A DNA stretch of 64,000 nt, taken from Dysosmobacter welbionis (lineage in GTDB: Bacteria; Bacillota; Clostridia; Oscillospirales; Oscillospiraceae). The stretch lies in contig NZ_CP034413.3 of the NCBI RefSeq assembly GCF_005121165.3, forward strand, positions 3,248,001-3,312,000, read 5' to 3'. The translations under genes and the position numbers were made by a program. Each line of letters begins with the position of its first letter. Position 1 is the stretch's first letter. The notes beneath the pieces are model-generated. The model made no database searches and was not told the DNA's origin. It saw only the letters and a program-made list of their open reading frames with translations. This document shows, in pieces, positions 44,409-51,775 of the stretch.

Positions 44409-44996
44409 TTATTGCGGGCTTTCATCCGGTATCGGAAGGCCGTGCGACTCCATCAAGCCGTACGACTCCAGCAGAGCTTTTGCCTCGTCCAGAGATGCTG
44501 CCGGAGCGACATAGACGGAGGAGCCGGCTACGTAGGTTGACGTTCCGTCGTCCTCGCCGGGGACCCGCTCAAAGGGGAACAGGAAGAACTGCGTATATTC
44601 CCGGTCTGTGTACAGTTCCCCGAAAAACGTGTGGGCGGGGAACTTTCCGTATTCGAGCAGGCCCCGGTTGAGGCCGCCGCCCTCATGGGCCATGGTCAGC
44701 CAGACCTTGCTGGCTTCCTCAGAGGTGAAGGGCTGTTCCTCCAGTTCCAGATAGCCGCTGAAGCTGTCATCCTGCCCCCACTGCTTCACCATCTCCCCGT
44801 GGAAATGCAGAGTGGTGTTCACGGCCGTGGCCTCGCCATCCTCCCACAGGACCGCCGGGAGTGTCACGTCCACCTGTGACCGGAATTTCACCATGCGGGC
44901 AATGACCAGTGCGGCAGCGAGAATCAGTACCAGACAGATCACCGTCGTGGCCCGGTTGGGGCCGTGCCGTTTGGCGTTCGTCTGCTCTGGGGCCAT
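44409..44996 (-). CDS. Membrane-anchored hypothetical protein
   Basis: 195 residues starting MAPEQTNAKRHGPNRATTVI. One helix (ICLVLILAAALVIARMV, residues 20-36) anchors a soluble extracytoplasmic domain (WEDGEATAVNTTLHFHGEMV and WLTMAHEGGGLNRGLLEYGK). The start at 44996 has AAAGGAG upstream. No family recognised. It lies 65 bases after upp on the same strand and may be co-transcribed. Confidence 0.65.
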   Translation of the reverse strand: MAPEQTNAKRHGPNRATTVICLVLILAAALVIARMVKFRSQVDVTLPAVLWEDGEATAVNTTLHFHGEMVKQWGQDDSFSGYLELEEQPFTSEEASKVWLTMAHEGGGLNRGLLEYGKFPAHTFFGELYTDREYTQFFLFPFERVPGEDDGTSTYVAGSSVYVAPAASLDEAKALLESYGLMESHGLPIPDESPQ

Positions 44997-45061
44997 GGTA
45001 TGCTCCTTTCCGCCGGACGGGACCGGCCTGCCGTGCATCACACACGTAAAGGGAGAGCGCC

Positions 45062-45694
45062 TTATTTTGTCCCGAAGATCCGGTCACCGGCATCGCCCAG
45101 ACCGGGGACAATATAGCCGTGCTCGTTCAGATGGTCATCCACGGCGCCGCAGTAGATGTCCACGTCCGGGTGGGCCTTCTGGATGCGCTCCACACCCTCC
45201 GGCGCGGCCAGCAGAACCATCAGCTTGATGTTTTTGCAGCCCCGCTTCTTCATCTCGGTGATGGCGGCCTCGGCGCTGCCGCCGGTGGCCAGCATGGGAT
45301 CCACGATCATGATGTCCCGCTCCGCAATGTCCTTGGGCATCTTGCAGAAGTAGACATGGGGCTCCAGCGTCTCCTCATCCCGGAACATGCCGATGTGGCC
45401 CACACGGGCGGAGGGCACCATCCGCAGCACACCGTCCACCAGCCCCAGGCCCGCCCGGAGGATGGGCACCACAGCGAACTTCTTGCCTTTCAGGGTGGGG
45501 GCGATGGTCCTGCAGATGGGGGTCTCCACCTCCTTGGTGGTCAGGGGCAGATCCCGGGTGGCCTCATAGGTGATCAGCATCCCGATCTCGGAGACGATCT
45601 CCCGGAAATCCTTGACGCTGGTGTCCTTGTCCCGTAGGATGGTCAGCTTGTGGGCCACCAGGGGGTGGTCCATCACATGCACTTTGCCGCTCAT
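45062..45694 (-). CDS. upp: Uracil phosphoribosyltransferase
   Basis: 210 residues, the usual length. [20 protein letters not shown] at the N-terminus, [20 protein letters not shown], the PRPP-binding loop [12 protein letters not shown] (about residues 130-141) and the uracil-binding C-terminus [17 protein letters not shown] are all present. It converts uracil and PRPP to UMP (pyrimidine salvage) in the cytoplasm. Its ribosome site is GGAGTTTATAAG. It lies 65 bases behind tsaB and is probably in the same transcript. Confidence 0.96.
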   Translation of the reverse strand: MSGKVHVMDHPLVAHKLTILRDKDTSVKDFREIVSEIGMLITYEATRDLPLTTKEVETPICRTIAPTLKGKKFAVVPILRAGLGLVDGVLRMVPSARVGHIGMFRDEETLEPHVYFCKMPKDIAERDIMIVDPMLATGGSAEAAITEMKKRGCKNIKLMVLLAAPEGVERIQKAHPDVDIYCGAVDDHLNEHGYIVPGLGDAGDRIFGTK

Positions 45695-45728
45695 ACTTAT
45701 AAACTCCTTTTCTCTGATATCCTTGATG

Positions 45729-45766
45729 TAAACCGTTCCCTACGATCTAAACCGTTCCCTCAGATC
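45729..45766. repeat. 19-bp tandem repeat at the tsaB 3' end
   Basis: TAAACCGTTCCCTACGATC is followed directly by TAAACCGTTCCCTCAGATC (two differences). The second copy holds the tsaB stop codon (minus strand), so a duplication probably rebuilt the end of the gene. Confidence 0.6.
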
Positions 45767-46458
45767 TGGGGCGGCTGCCGCAGACGCTGGGCCTGGGGAG
45801 GGCGGAGATAGACCGGAAGCAATTCCTGGGCGGAGACCAGCTTTCCCGCCCGGGCCAGGTCCTCGGCGCACAGGGCCACGGACATGGCGTTCTGCATCAC
45901 CAGTTGGGGCGGTGCCAGGCGGCAGGGCAGTCCCGACTCTGTCAGCGCCTTCTCACAGAGGACGGCGCCGTCCCCCACGATCACCAGGGGCAGTGGCTCG
46001 CTCCGCAGCTCCTCCGCCAGCTCCGCAAGGCCGATGGCGCGATCCGGCGTCCGGCGGGTCAGGCGGCCATGTTCGGAGGTGAAGAGGGCGTTGTAGATCT
46101 GGCTACGCCGGGCGTCCATGGCGCAGACCACCAGGGCGTCCATGTGGGCCACGTTCCGGGCCATGGCCTCCAGGGTGGAGACGGCCGCGCAGGGCTTGTC
46201 CGCGGCAAAGGCCAGTCCCTTGGCAGCCGAGACGCCGATGCGGATGCCGGTGAAGGACCCCGGGCCTGCCGCCACAGCGACGGCGTCGCAGTCCTGAACG
46301 GTCAGGCCGGTGTTTTTCAGCATGGCCTCCACAATGGGCATCAGGGTGCGGCTGTGGGTGAGGCCGGTGTCCTGATAGCCGGAGCAGAGGACTTTCCCAT
46401 CCTCCGTCACGGCGGCGGAGACCGCCTTGGCGGAGGTTTCCAGTGCCAAGATCCTCAT
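45760..46458 (-). CDS. tsaB: tRNA threonylcarbamoyladenosine biosynthesis protein TsaB
   Basis: 232 residues starting MRILALETSAKAVSAAVTED. VAVAAGPGSFTGIRIGVSAA near residue 65 is the diagnostic TsaB motif of the ASKHA fold. TsaB pairs with TsaD and TsaE for the t6A modification of ANN-decoding tRNAs. The start overlaps the tsaE stop by four bases (ATGA). No rimI or tsaD follows in this window; upp comes next. The C-terminus PPQAQRLRQPPQI ends in the tandem repeat. Confidence 0.94.
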   Translation of the reverse strand: MRILALETSAKAVSAAVTEDGKVLCSGYQDTGLTHSRTLMPIVEAMLKNTGLTVQDCDAVAVAAGPGSFTGIRIGVSAAKGLAFAADKPCAAVSTLEAMARNVAHMDALVVCAMDARRSQIYNALFTSEHGRLTRRTPDRAIGLAELAEELRSEPLPLVIVGDGAVLCEKALTESGLPCRLAPPQLVMQNAMSVALCAEDLARAGKLVSAQELLPVYLRPPQAQRLRQPPQI

Positions 46459-46883
46459 TGTGCAGCACCTCCTTCCACGGTGATGCTCCGCCAGCCGTCG
46501 TGCTCCGGATGGCGGGTGAGGGTCACATAGACCGTGCCCTCCGGCAGGGCGTCCGCCACCTGCTCGCTCCACTCCACGGCGCAGACGCCGCCCCGGGAGA
46601 GATAGTCCTCCCAGCCGATGTCGAACAGGTCCTCAGACCCGTTCAGCCGGTACATATCGAAGTGGAACAGAGGGGTAGGGCCCTCATATTCGTTGACGAT
46701 AGTGAAGGTGGGGCTGGTGACCCGACCTCGGCATCCCAGGCCACGGGCAAGGCCACGGGTAAAGGCGGTCTTGCCCATGCCCAGACCGCCCCGGTAGGCC
46801 ACCACGGCGCCGGGAGAGAGAGCGGCGGCCAACCGTTCACCAAAGGCCTCCGTCTCCGCCTCGCTGTGGGAAATATACTCCAC
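46455..46883 (-). CDS. tsaE: tRNA threonylcarbamoyladenosine biosynthesis ATPase TsaE
   Basis: 142 residues. Walker A GGLGMGKTAFTRGLARGLG near residue 33, VTSPTFTIVNEYEG, FHFDMYRLNGSEDL and the conserved VEWSEQVADALPEG segment identify TsaE. It is the ATPase that drives the TsaB-TsaD complex. It heads the tsaE-tsaB-upp order and is the last chromosomal gene before the prophage. Confidence 0.95.
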   Translation of the reverse strand: MEYISHSEAETEAFGERLAAALSPGAVVAYRGGLGMGKTAFTRGLARGLGCRGRVTSPTFTIVNEYEGPTPLFHFDMYRLNGSEDLFDIGWEDYLSRGGVCAVEWSEQVADALPEGTVYVTLTRHPEHDGWRSITVEGGAAQ

Positions 46884-47016
46884 GAAGCAGCGCTCCTTTC
46901 CAGTGATATTTCCAAATCCGATTCAGTATACCATATTTTGAACAGTCTGTAAAATAGAAACTATAAAAATCAATGGTTCTGTGTTGTTGCTGTGAATTAG
47001 CTGTGAAATTAGAGAG

Positions 47017-47043
47017 GCCAGGGCAAAAAAGCCCCGGCTTTTC
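47017..47043 (+). terminator. Terminator-like hairpin with no gene before it
   Basis: GCCAGGGC-AAAAAA-GCCCCGGC followed by TTTTCTTT on the plus strand; nothing intact is transcribed into it from the left. Just upstream, GCTGTGAATTA is repeated directly at 46989-47011. It may be a scar at the prophage edge. Confidence 0.45.
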
Positions 47044-47060
47044 TTTGTTTGAAAGGCATG

Positions 47061-47090
47061 AAAACCCGCCCCAGGAAGCCCCGGGGCGGG
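47061..47090 (-). terminator. Terminator after small phage gene
   Basis: CCCGCCCC (47065-47072) / GGGGCGGG (47083-47090); on the minus strand TTTTCATG follows. It ends the gene at 47098. Confidence 0.7.
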
Positions 47091-47097
47091 CAACGGT

Positions 47098-47298
47098 TTA
47101 TCCTACAATCAGGTCATCAGGTGCAATCTCAAGATACCGCTCCAAAAACTCAATATCGGAGCAGGGCGCAAGCTCGTTATGCACGGCCTCGCGGGCGTCG
47201 TCATCCATGTACTCAGCCATAGTGTCAAGGCTGATTTCCTCCAGCGCCTCGGCGGCCGTGGTGTAGGTTGCGCCGTTGTTAATGCTGATCTGTTTCAT
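47098..47298 (-). CDS. Small acidic phage-region protein of unknown function
   Basis: 66 residues starting MKQISINNGATYTTAAEALE and continuing DTMAEYMDDDAREAVHNELA, then FLERYLEIAPDDLIVG. SD AAAGGATC precedes the start. Predicted helical and acidic; no known motif. Small proteins of this kind are common in clostridial prophages and conjugative elements. It marks the left part of the prophage. Confidence 0.6.
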   Translation of the reverse strand: MKQISINNGATYTTAAEALEEISLDTMAEYMDDDAREAVHNELAPCSDIEFLERYLEIAPDDLIVG

Positions 47299-47423
47299 GG
47301 CTTTTGATCCTTTCTCCCGCTATGCGGGCTCCGTTAAATTTGATTGTAGCATCCATCCGAGGGAGCGTCAATGCTCCCATATGTTGTTCCTCCTGTTTGA
47401 TTTGTCGTGGTTGCTGTTCGCTA

Positions 47424-47457
47424 TAAAAGAAAGGCGGCACCGGATACCGGCACCGCC
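47424..47457 (-). terminator. Terminator after coiled-coil gene
   Basis: GGCGG-CA-CCGG / CCGG-CA-CCGCC hairpin (47433-47457) with a two-base mismatch; on the minus strand TTTCTTTTAT follows. Confidence 0.6.
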
Positions 47458-47474
47458 TTATGTAATCAGGTTAT

Positions 47475-47660
47475 TCACTTCACCTTCGGGAGCGGAAACT
47501 TGATGACATTTCCGCACTCTTCCGCCCAATCAAGCAAGCTGTTAACGCCTGCCCTTGTGACCTCTGCATGTTCTTCCAGCTTTTCCAATCTGTCGTTGAT
47601 TTTCCGAAGTTCCTCTTGCTGGGCCTCAAGCAGCTGCAGGATCTTTTCCTCATTGTTCAC
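47475..47660 (-). CDS. Small coiled-coil protein
   Basis: 61 residues from a GTG at 47660 with GAGGTG seven bases upstream. ILQLLEAQQEELRKINDRLE and KLEEHAEVTRAGVNSLLDWA show heptads of a coiled coil; the end is GNVIKFPLPKVK. No family assigned. It is transcribed away from the operator cluster at 47760-47839. Confidence 0.6.
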   Translation of the reverse strand: MNNEEKILQLLEAQQEELRKINDRLEKLEEHAEVTRAGVNSLLDWAEECGNVIKFPLPKVK

Positions 47661-47759
47661 TCTGCATCACCTCATGCTGCCATTATACGGTGCCGATATT
47701 CGGTTGTCAAGGTGCCGCCGCCCGCTGCGGTGTTCCGCTTTGGATGGTTTAATCATAGC

Positions 47760-47839
47760 ATCATGTACATGATATTACAAGATGGCAAACTCCACAATCA
47801 TGAACATGATAATTTGTGTATTTTTATCATGGACATGAT
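47760..47839. promoter_or_regulatory. Three copies of a 14-bp palindromic operator
   Basis: ATCATGTACATGAT (47760-47773), ATCATGAACATGAT (47797-47810) and ATCATGGACATGAT (47826-47839) differ at one central position. The third overlaps the -35 box of the promoter at 47830-47858. Three graded sites before a promoter are typical of phage or plasmid repressor control. Confidence 0.8.
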
Positions 47840-47858
47840 TTTTGGGAATTCGTATAAT
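47830..47858 (+). promoter_or_regulatory. Promoter of the RHH-like/VRR-NUC operon
   Basis: TGGACA (47830-47835), 17-base spacer, TATAAT (47853-47858); the -35 lies inside the third operator copy. Confidence 0.75.
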
Positions 47859-47883
47859 ATAGAATAAGAAAGTGGGTGAAATT

Positions 47884-48072
47884 GTGGAAGAAAAGAAAGT
47901 TGATTGGAGAAATAAGTGGCAGGCTGAAAACCAAGAAAGAATCATACTTATGACGCCAAAAGACCCGCGGAAGGGCCCGACAAAAGCTCAGATCAAGGAG
48001 GCGGCCAGAATTGCTGGAATGTCTGTTAATTCTTGGCTTTTAGAGTTGGTGAGTAAGGAGCTGTTTGGATGA
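47884..48072 (+). CDS. Small ribbon-helix-helix-like protein
   Basis: 62 residues from GTG 47884 (GTG 47872 is an alternative start). ERIILMTPKDPRKGPTKAQI, then KEAARIAGMSVNSWLLELVS, fits a beta strand plus two helices of the Arc/CopG type, with AGMSVNSWL resembling the second RHH helix. It stands directly behind three palindromic operators and so may be the autorepressor. It overlaps the nuclease gene by four bases. Confidence 0.6.
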   Translation: MEEKKVDWRNKWQAENQERIILMTPKDPRKGPTKAQIKEAARIAGMSVNSWLLELVSKELFG

Positions 48073-48449
48073 GGGAACGCAAAGCAAGACAATACAACGA
48101 GTTCGGGGAACTGGTTTATCAGGTTGGGACACAGGGCGGAGGCTCCATGGCGGAGGATGTTTCCGGCGTCAGAATGCCGTCAAACAAGGCAGAGGCAGAA
48201 TGTTTCAAACTTTTGCAGGACAATGGGTGGACGCCAACCAAACGAGGATGGCCGGACTTCTTCTGCGTCAAAGGGGATCAGGTGTGCGCTGTAGAGGTGA
48301 AACCAAGCAAAAATTGCACACTGAAACAGAACCAGCTTGTTATCATGGGCGCACTTTCTGCAAAGGGCATTCGTTGTTTTCTCTGGTCTCCTGATGGTGG
48401 CTTTGAAGAAGTCATGGGCATGACGAAGCCAGCAGAGCAGCCGTTTTAA
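48069..48449 (+). CDS. VRR-NUC domain nuclease
   Basis: 126 residues. TKRGWPDFFCVKGDQVCAVE followed by VKPSKNC shows the GxPD...ExK active site of the PD-(D/E)xK VRR-NUC group, with LKQNQLVIMGALSAKGIRCF after it. Single-domain VRR-NUC proteins are frequent in phages and probably act as structure-specific endonucleases in replication or packaging. It overlaps the preceding gene (ATGA) and is followed by a terminator at 48477. Confidence 0.85.
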   Translation: MRERKARQYNEFGELVYQVGTQGGGSMAEDVSGVRMPSNKAEAECFKLLQDNGWTPTKRGWPDFFCVKGDQVCAVEVKPSKNCTLKQNQLVIMGALSAKGIRCFLWSPDGGFEEVMGMTKPAEQPF

Positions 48450-48476
48450 TTATCTTTACTGTATCTATACAGAAAT

Positions 48477-48499
48477 ACCAGGTACTTCTTGTACCTGGT
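48477..48499 (+). terminator. Terminator after VRR-NUC gene
   Basis: ACCAGGTAC-TTCTT-GTACCTGGT, 9-bp perfect stem, followed by ATTTTAATTATT. A second hairpin ACTCCCC/GGGGAGT follows near 48534. The 915-base stretch 48450-49365 holds no gene I can support: an AT-rich island with ATT repeats to about 48740, then a GC-rich leader region. Confidence 0.75.
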
Positions 48500-48937
48500 A
48501 TTTTAATTATTATATTATTATATTATTATATAACTCCCCGTAGGGGAGTTTAATTATTATCTCTGTATTTTATCTGATCTGTACTGTATCTGTATTGATT
48601 ATTAAATCAGGTGGTTTTCATGGGCAGACAATGAGGCAATAAGAAGAGCAAGGGGATTTTGTACAAGAAAGAGCCGTTTGGAAATACTTAAAAAAATTGA
48701 ATTAAATTGATAGAAAAATAACAAGGACGCAATTCGGAAAACTGGGAATTAACTATTTGTTTAAATGCAAATCTAGTGTTTGCAATGGTTTTGTGGTTTT
48801 CTGTGTAATTTTTGTGTCGGTTGGCCGCCCTGGCTGCGTGTGCATCATGGCTCCGACCCGCGGCCTGCGTGGGCGTGGCTGGCCTGGGGGCATGCGGCCG
48901 GGGCTGTAGATGATGGATAACAAGGGGGGAGGGGTAG

Positions 48938-49031
48938 CGGAAAAACGGGCGGCCTCGCTGGGAACGGCATAGGTTATATTTCCTACATCCCCTCAACTCT
49001 CTACAGGTCAGGGGGATACCGGAAAAACGGG
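48938..49031 (+). repeat. Two copies of a 12-bp motif, candidate phage cis site
   Basis: CGGAAAAACGGG occurs at 48938-48949 and again at 49020-49031 (82 bases apart) in similar G-rich contexts (GTAG and ATAC before, CGG/TGG after), upstream of the small terminase gene. Confidence 0.4.
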
Positions 49032-49109
49032 TGGGATATGTTCTGAAATCCGGCCTTAAAATACTATTATCGGGTACAAAACAGGGGTGCATAAAATATG
49101 CTGAACGAT

Positions 49110-49283
49110 TTGGAAGCGATCTGTGGTAGAGTATAGATAGGCGAAAGCCTACCATCTTCTTTTCTCACCTGCGGCGGGCAGGGTGTTCCTCCAGCCCTGC
49201 CCTGACCGCGGGGCTTATAATGGGGACTAGAAACTGGGGGACCGCACCAGAGTTTCGCAATCGAAGCCGATATGCGGTGCGGT
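49110..49283 (+). promoter_or_regulatory. Late promoter candidate and structured leader before the small terminase gene
   Basis: TTGGAA (49110-49115) and TATAGA (49132-49137) are spaced 16 bases apart. Three hairpins follow: TAGGCGAAAGCCTA (49138-49151), GGGCAGGG/CCCTGCCC (about 49177-49202), and ACCGCACC (49241-49248) / GGTGCGGT (49276-49283) enclosing TTCG-CAAT-CGAA. A TATAAT at 49216-49221 may be a second -10. Confidence 0.45.
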
Positions 49284-49365
49284 TGCCCTACCGCTTGTGT
49301 TGACGGCTGCGTTCCTACGTGGAGAGAGCAGCGGTGGGGCGATTTTGATACAAGGCGGTGAGGAC

Positions 49366-49791
49366 ATGCCGAGAGCGAAAAAAGCGGCTGGGGAGCCGGA
49401 AGCGGAGAAGCGGACGGGAGCGGGGGCAAAATATGCAACTGCGGAGGAACTGCAGGAAAAGCTGGACGCTTACTTTGCAGAGTGTGAGGAGCGCGGCGAT
49501 GTCCCCGAGGAATTTTCTCTTGGCGTGTACTTGGGTGTTTCACTCATGACGCTGGATAACTGGTACAATGGCCGCCGCTGCGAATACCTGCAGGAGACAA
49601 TCCAGATGGCCTACATGCGGATGTCCGCCGCTGCTGTTCAGATGGCGTACCGGAATCCGAAAGCCCCGATGCCGATCTTTGCGCTGAAACAGAAGCGGTA
49701 CGGCGGATATCAGGACAAGGTGGAAGCCAATGCAGAAGTGAAAGTCAGTGTCCAGATGGGAAAGAACATGGAGGCGAGTGATTTCGCATGA
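49366..49791 (+). CDS. Phage terminase small subunit
   Basis: 141 residues. After a basic start (MPRAKKAAGEPEAEKRTGAG) come a helical domain KYATAEELQEKLDAYFAECE and an HTH-like VYLGVSLMTLDNWYNGRRCE, then RNPKAPMPIFALKQKRYGGY with the end EVKVSVQMGKNMEASDF. This matches small terminases of Firmicute phages, which bind the packaging site and hand DNA to the large subunit. The large subunit gene is unusually 3 kb away. It overlaps the next gene by four bases. Confidence 0.8.
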   Translation: MPRAKKAAGEPEAEKRTGAGAKYATAEELQEKLDAYFAECEERGDVPEEFSLGVYLGVSLMTLDNWYNGRRCEYLQETIQMAYMRMSAAAVQMAYRNPKAPMPIFALKQKRYGGYQDKVEANAEVKVSVQMGKNMEASDFA

Positions 49792-50027
49792 TGGAGTATT
49801 TGGCGTGTTTCCTGTTTGGTGCTGTGGTTGCCCTGACCGGGGTAAAGGTCGGCTCCTTCACAAATGGAGGGGAGCGGCAGGAAGCGGCGGCGAAGAAGAA
49901 TCCGGACCCGCAGGCAGAAGATGACAGGGACGAGCAGCGCCGGTCCAAGGAGATCGACGAGGGCATCCAAAACCTGATGACATTTTCAGTCAATGGCAAA
50001 GATGGCTTTGATGTAGGAGGTCTGTAA
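49788..50027 (+). CDS. Small phage membrane protein
   Basis: 79 residues. One N-terminal helix (MMEYLACFLFGAVVALTGVK) is followed by a charged coil (ERQEAAAKKNPDPQAEDDRD) and a short tail. The gene is coupled at both ends by ATGA-type overlaps. No family recognised; a virion or membrane-associated early-late protein is possible. Confidence 0.6.
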   Translation: MMEYLACFLFGAVVALTGVKVGSFTNGGERQEAAAKKNPDPQAEDDRDEQRRSKEIDEGIQNLMTFSVNGKDGFDVGGL

Positions 50028-50506
50028 TGGCATCTGTGCAGGATGTTTTTGATATGGCGATCCATTTGATGGATGCGCAGAACGAGTCCACAGGCGCGAC
50101 CCGTACAACAGATACGAACGAATATGCGCTTCGGACGCCAAACATCCTGAACACGCTGCTGGATCAGGTCTATCCTTACAGTGACACGTATCCGGACCTG
50201 TCGGATGGGACGAAAACCCGACCATCTCTGGTCAGTGTGACGTCTCTGGATGACTACCTGGACCTCGATGACTACATCTGCCGGAACGTTCTGTCCTATG
50301 GGTTGGCCGGATTGCTGCTGACGGAAGAGAACCCCACACAGGCGAACTTCTTCTGGCAGACATACCTGGAGAATCTGAACACGGCCAAAAGCCGTCTGCC
50401 ATCCTCCGGCATCGAGAGCGTGGAGGATGTGTACGGCGGAGGCGGTGGAGACAACTACCTTTCTCGCTGGGGCGGCATTGAATACGGGTGGTTCGGCCAA
50501 TGGTAG
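50027..50506 (+). CDS. Phage structural-region protein, possible head-tail connector
   Basis: 159 residues starting MASVQDVFDMAIHLMDAQNE. The segment DTNEYALRTPNILNTLLDQV and LSYGLAGLLLTEENPTQANF resembles small adaptor-type proteins of tailed phages, helical with a Gly-rich end (GGGGGDNYLS). The assignment is by pattern and by place in the virion cluster. It overlaps the next gene by seven bases. Confidence 0.5.
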   Translation: MASVQDVFDMAIHLMDAQNESTGATRTTDTNEYALRTPNILNTLLDQVYPYSDTYPDLSDGTKTRPSLVSVTSLDDYLDLDDYICRNVLSYGLAGLLLTEENPTQANFFWQTYLENLNTAKSRLPSSGIESVEDVYGGGGGDNYLSRWGGIEYGWFGQW

Positions 50507-50679
50507 TACATGGATGGTACACCTGCCCCAAATGCCATAAGGGTATCCAGAAGGTGACGGGAAACACGGTTCTGTATGGGACGCCGGTATACTGCCGCAA
50601 GTGCAGGCGGGAGTGGTGGCCCACAATCTTCATGGGGCAGGAGATCACCGGAAATTTGCCGGAGTTCAAAATGAAATAA
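50500..50679 (+). CDS. Small zinc-ribbon protein (cysteine-rich KTR type)
   Basis: 59 residues starting MVVHGWYTCPKCHKGIQKVT. CPKC and CRKC pairs around GNTVLYGTPVY form a zinc ribbon like the cysteine-rich KTR family common on clostridial mobile elements. ATG 50500 overlaps the preceding stop. Function unknown. Confidence 0.7.
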   Translation: MVVHGWYTCPKCHKGIQKVTGNTVLYGTPVYCRKCRREWWPTIFMGQEITGNLPEFKMK

Positions 50680-50692
50680 CAAGCTAGAGCGC

Positions 50693-50736
50693 AAGACGCC
50701 AGAGCTGGGAATGATCCCGGCTTTGGCGTCTTTTTT
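50693..50736 (+). terminator. Terminator inside the phage late operon
   Basis: Arms 50693-50710 and 50715-50732 (core GACGCCAGAGCTGGGA, loop ATGA, wobble/mismatch in the middle) followed by TTTTTT. It separates the small-terminase segment from scaffold and capsid genes, so the latter may need antitermination or their own promoter. Confidence 0.8.
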
Positions 50737-50815
50737 GTTTTTTCTGAGCAAGACGCCCGAGACCACGGACGCTTGAAATACACGCCGCCAGACCAGGCGG
50801 GGAAAGAAGGAACCA

Positions 50816-51730
50816 ATGGAAGAGAATACCACCGGTTTGGAGCAGGAGACCGAGACCACGGTTGACTCCTTCATGGATGGATTCGACGGGGCGGAGACTC
50901 TGGAAAGCCCGGCAGACCAGCCGGAAGAACAGGAGCCGAAGCATGAAGAAACACCTGCTGATGAAGAGCAAAAGGCGCCGGAAACACCTGCTGCTGGCAA
51001 CGAAAACACTGACGCCAAACCGGGCGAAAGCGTTGAACCGGAGAAGCAGGAGGCACCGGAGGCCCAGGAACCGGAGACCACACCGAAAACCTGGACGCTG
51101 CGCCATTTAGGCGAGGACAAGACAGTCAACGAACAGGAACTGACGGCCCTTGCCCAAAAGGGCCTGGACTATGACCGGATTCACGGCAAGTATGAGGAAT
51201 TCCGGCCTGTGATGGACCTGTTCAGCCAGTTTGCGAACAAGGCAGGCATGAACACCACGGACTATATTGCCCACATCCGCCAGGAAGCTAAGAGAGCCGA
51301 AGGCCTGAATGCAGAAGAGGCCAAAAGGGCTGTGGAGCTGGAGGACCGTGAGGCAACCGTAGCCGCCAAGGAAGCTGCTGAAGCGGAGAGGCAGAAGGAG
51401 CAGCGGGACGCCGAGGCTCAGAAGCAGTCCGCGGAGCAGCGCAGGATGGCGGATATTCAAGAGTTTCAAAAGACATTTCCGGATGCGGCAAAGGACCCGA
51501 ATGGAATTCCGAAAGAGGTATGGGACGGCGTGAAAAGCGGCCTTTCCCTGGTTGCCAGTTATGCCAGATGGCAGGTGGCACGGGCGAATGAGCAGGCCGC
51601 CAAGGCAGAACACAATGCTTCTGCCATCAAGCAGAACCAGAAAAATACGGAGCGGTCCACTGGCAGCATGAAGTCTGCCGGTGCGGACAACAAGAACAAG
51701 GACCCGTTCCTGGATGGCTGGGATTCCTGA
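50816..51730 (+). CDS. Phage scaffolding protein
   Basis: 304 residues, strongly charged. An acidic disordered start (rich in Glu, Pro, Thr to about residue 95) is followed by TWTLRHLGEDKTVNEQELTA and LAQKGLDYDRIHGKYEEF, then long coiled-coil helices (AEEAKRAVELEDREATVAAK) and a basic C-terminal tail (KNTERSTGSMKSAGADNKNK). Placement directly before the capsid gene and composition identify an internal scaffold that guides procapsid assembly. Confidence 0.8.
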   Translation: MEENTTGLEQETETTVDSFMDGFDGAETLESPADQPEEQEPKHEETPADEEQKAPETPAAGNENTDAKPGESVEPEKQEAPEAQEPETTPKTWTLRHLGEDKTVNEQELTALAQKGLDYDRIHGKYEEFRPVMDLFSQFANKAGMNTTDYIAHIRQEAKRAEGLNAEEAKRAVELEDREATVAAKEAAEAERQKEQRDAEAQKQSAEQRRMADIQEFQKTFPDAAKDPNGIPKEVWDGVKSGLSLVASYARWQVARANEQAAKAEHNASAIKQNQKNTERSTGSMKSAGADNKNKDPFLDGWDS

Positions 51731-51775
51731 TTTCAGGGGCCTTCTCGCATCTGGTGAAAAGAAAGAGAGGGCCAC

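Noticed and set aside
48505-48540. ATT-rich repeats as a possible CRISPR or replication origin
   Set aside because: Units are 3-6 bases without spacers; it is a simple AT-rich tract between terminators.
49241-49283. Possible tRNA
   Set aside because: The outer stem is only 43 bases apart with one inner hairpin; no anticodon or T-arm GTTCGAnTC pattern and no CCA-type end.
49067-49543. 158-codon minus-strand frame over the terminase leader
   Set aside because: Pro/Ser/His-rich, runs opposite the small terminase gene and has no ribosome site.
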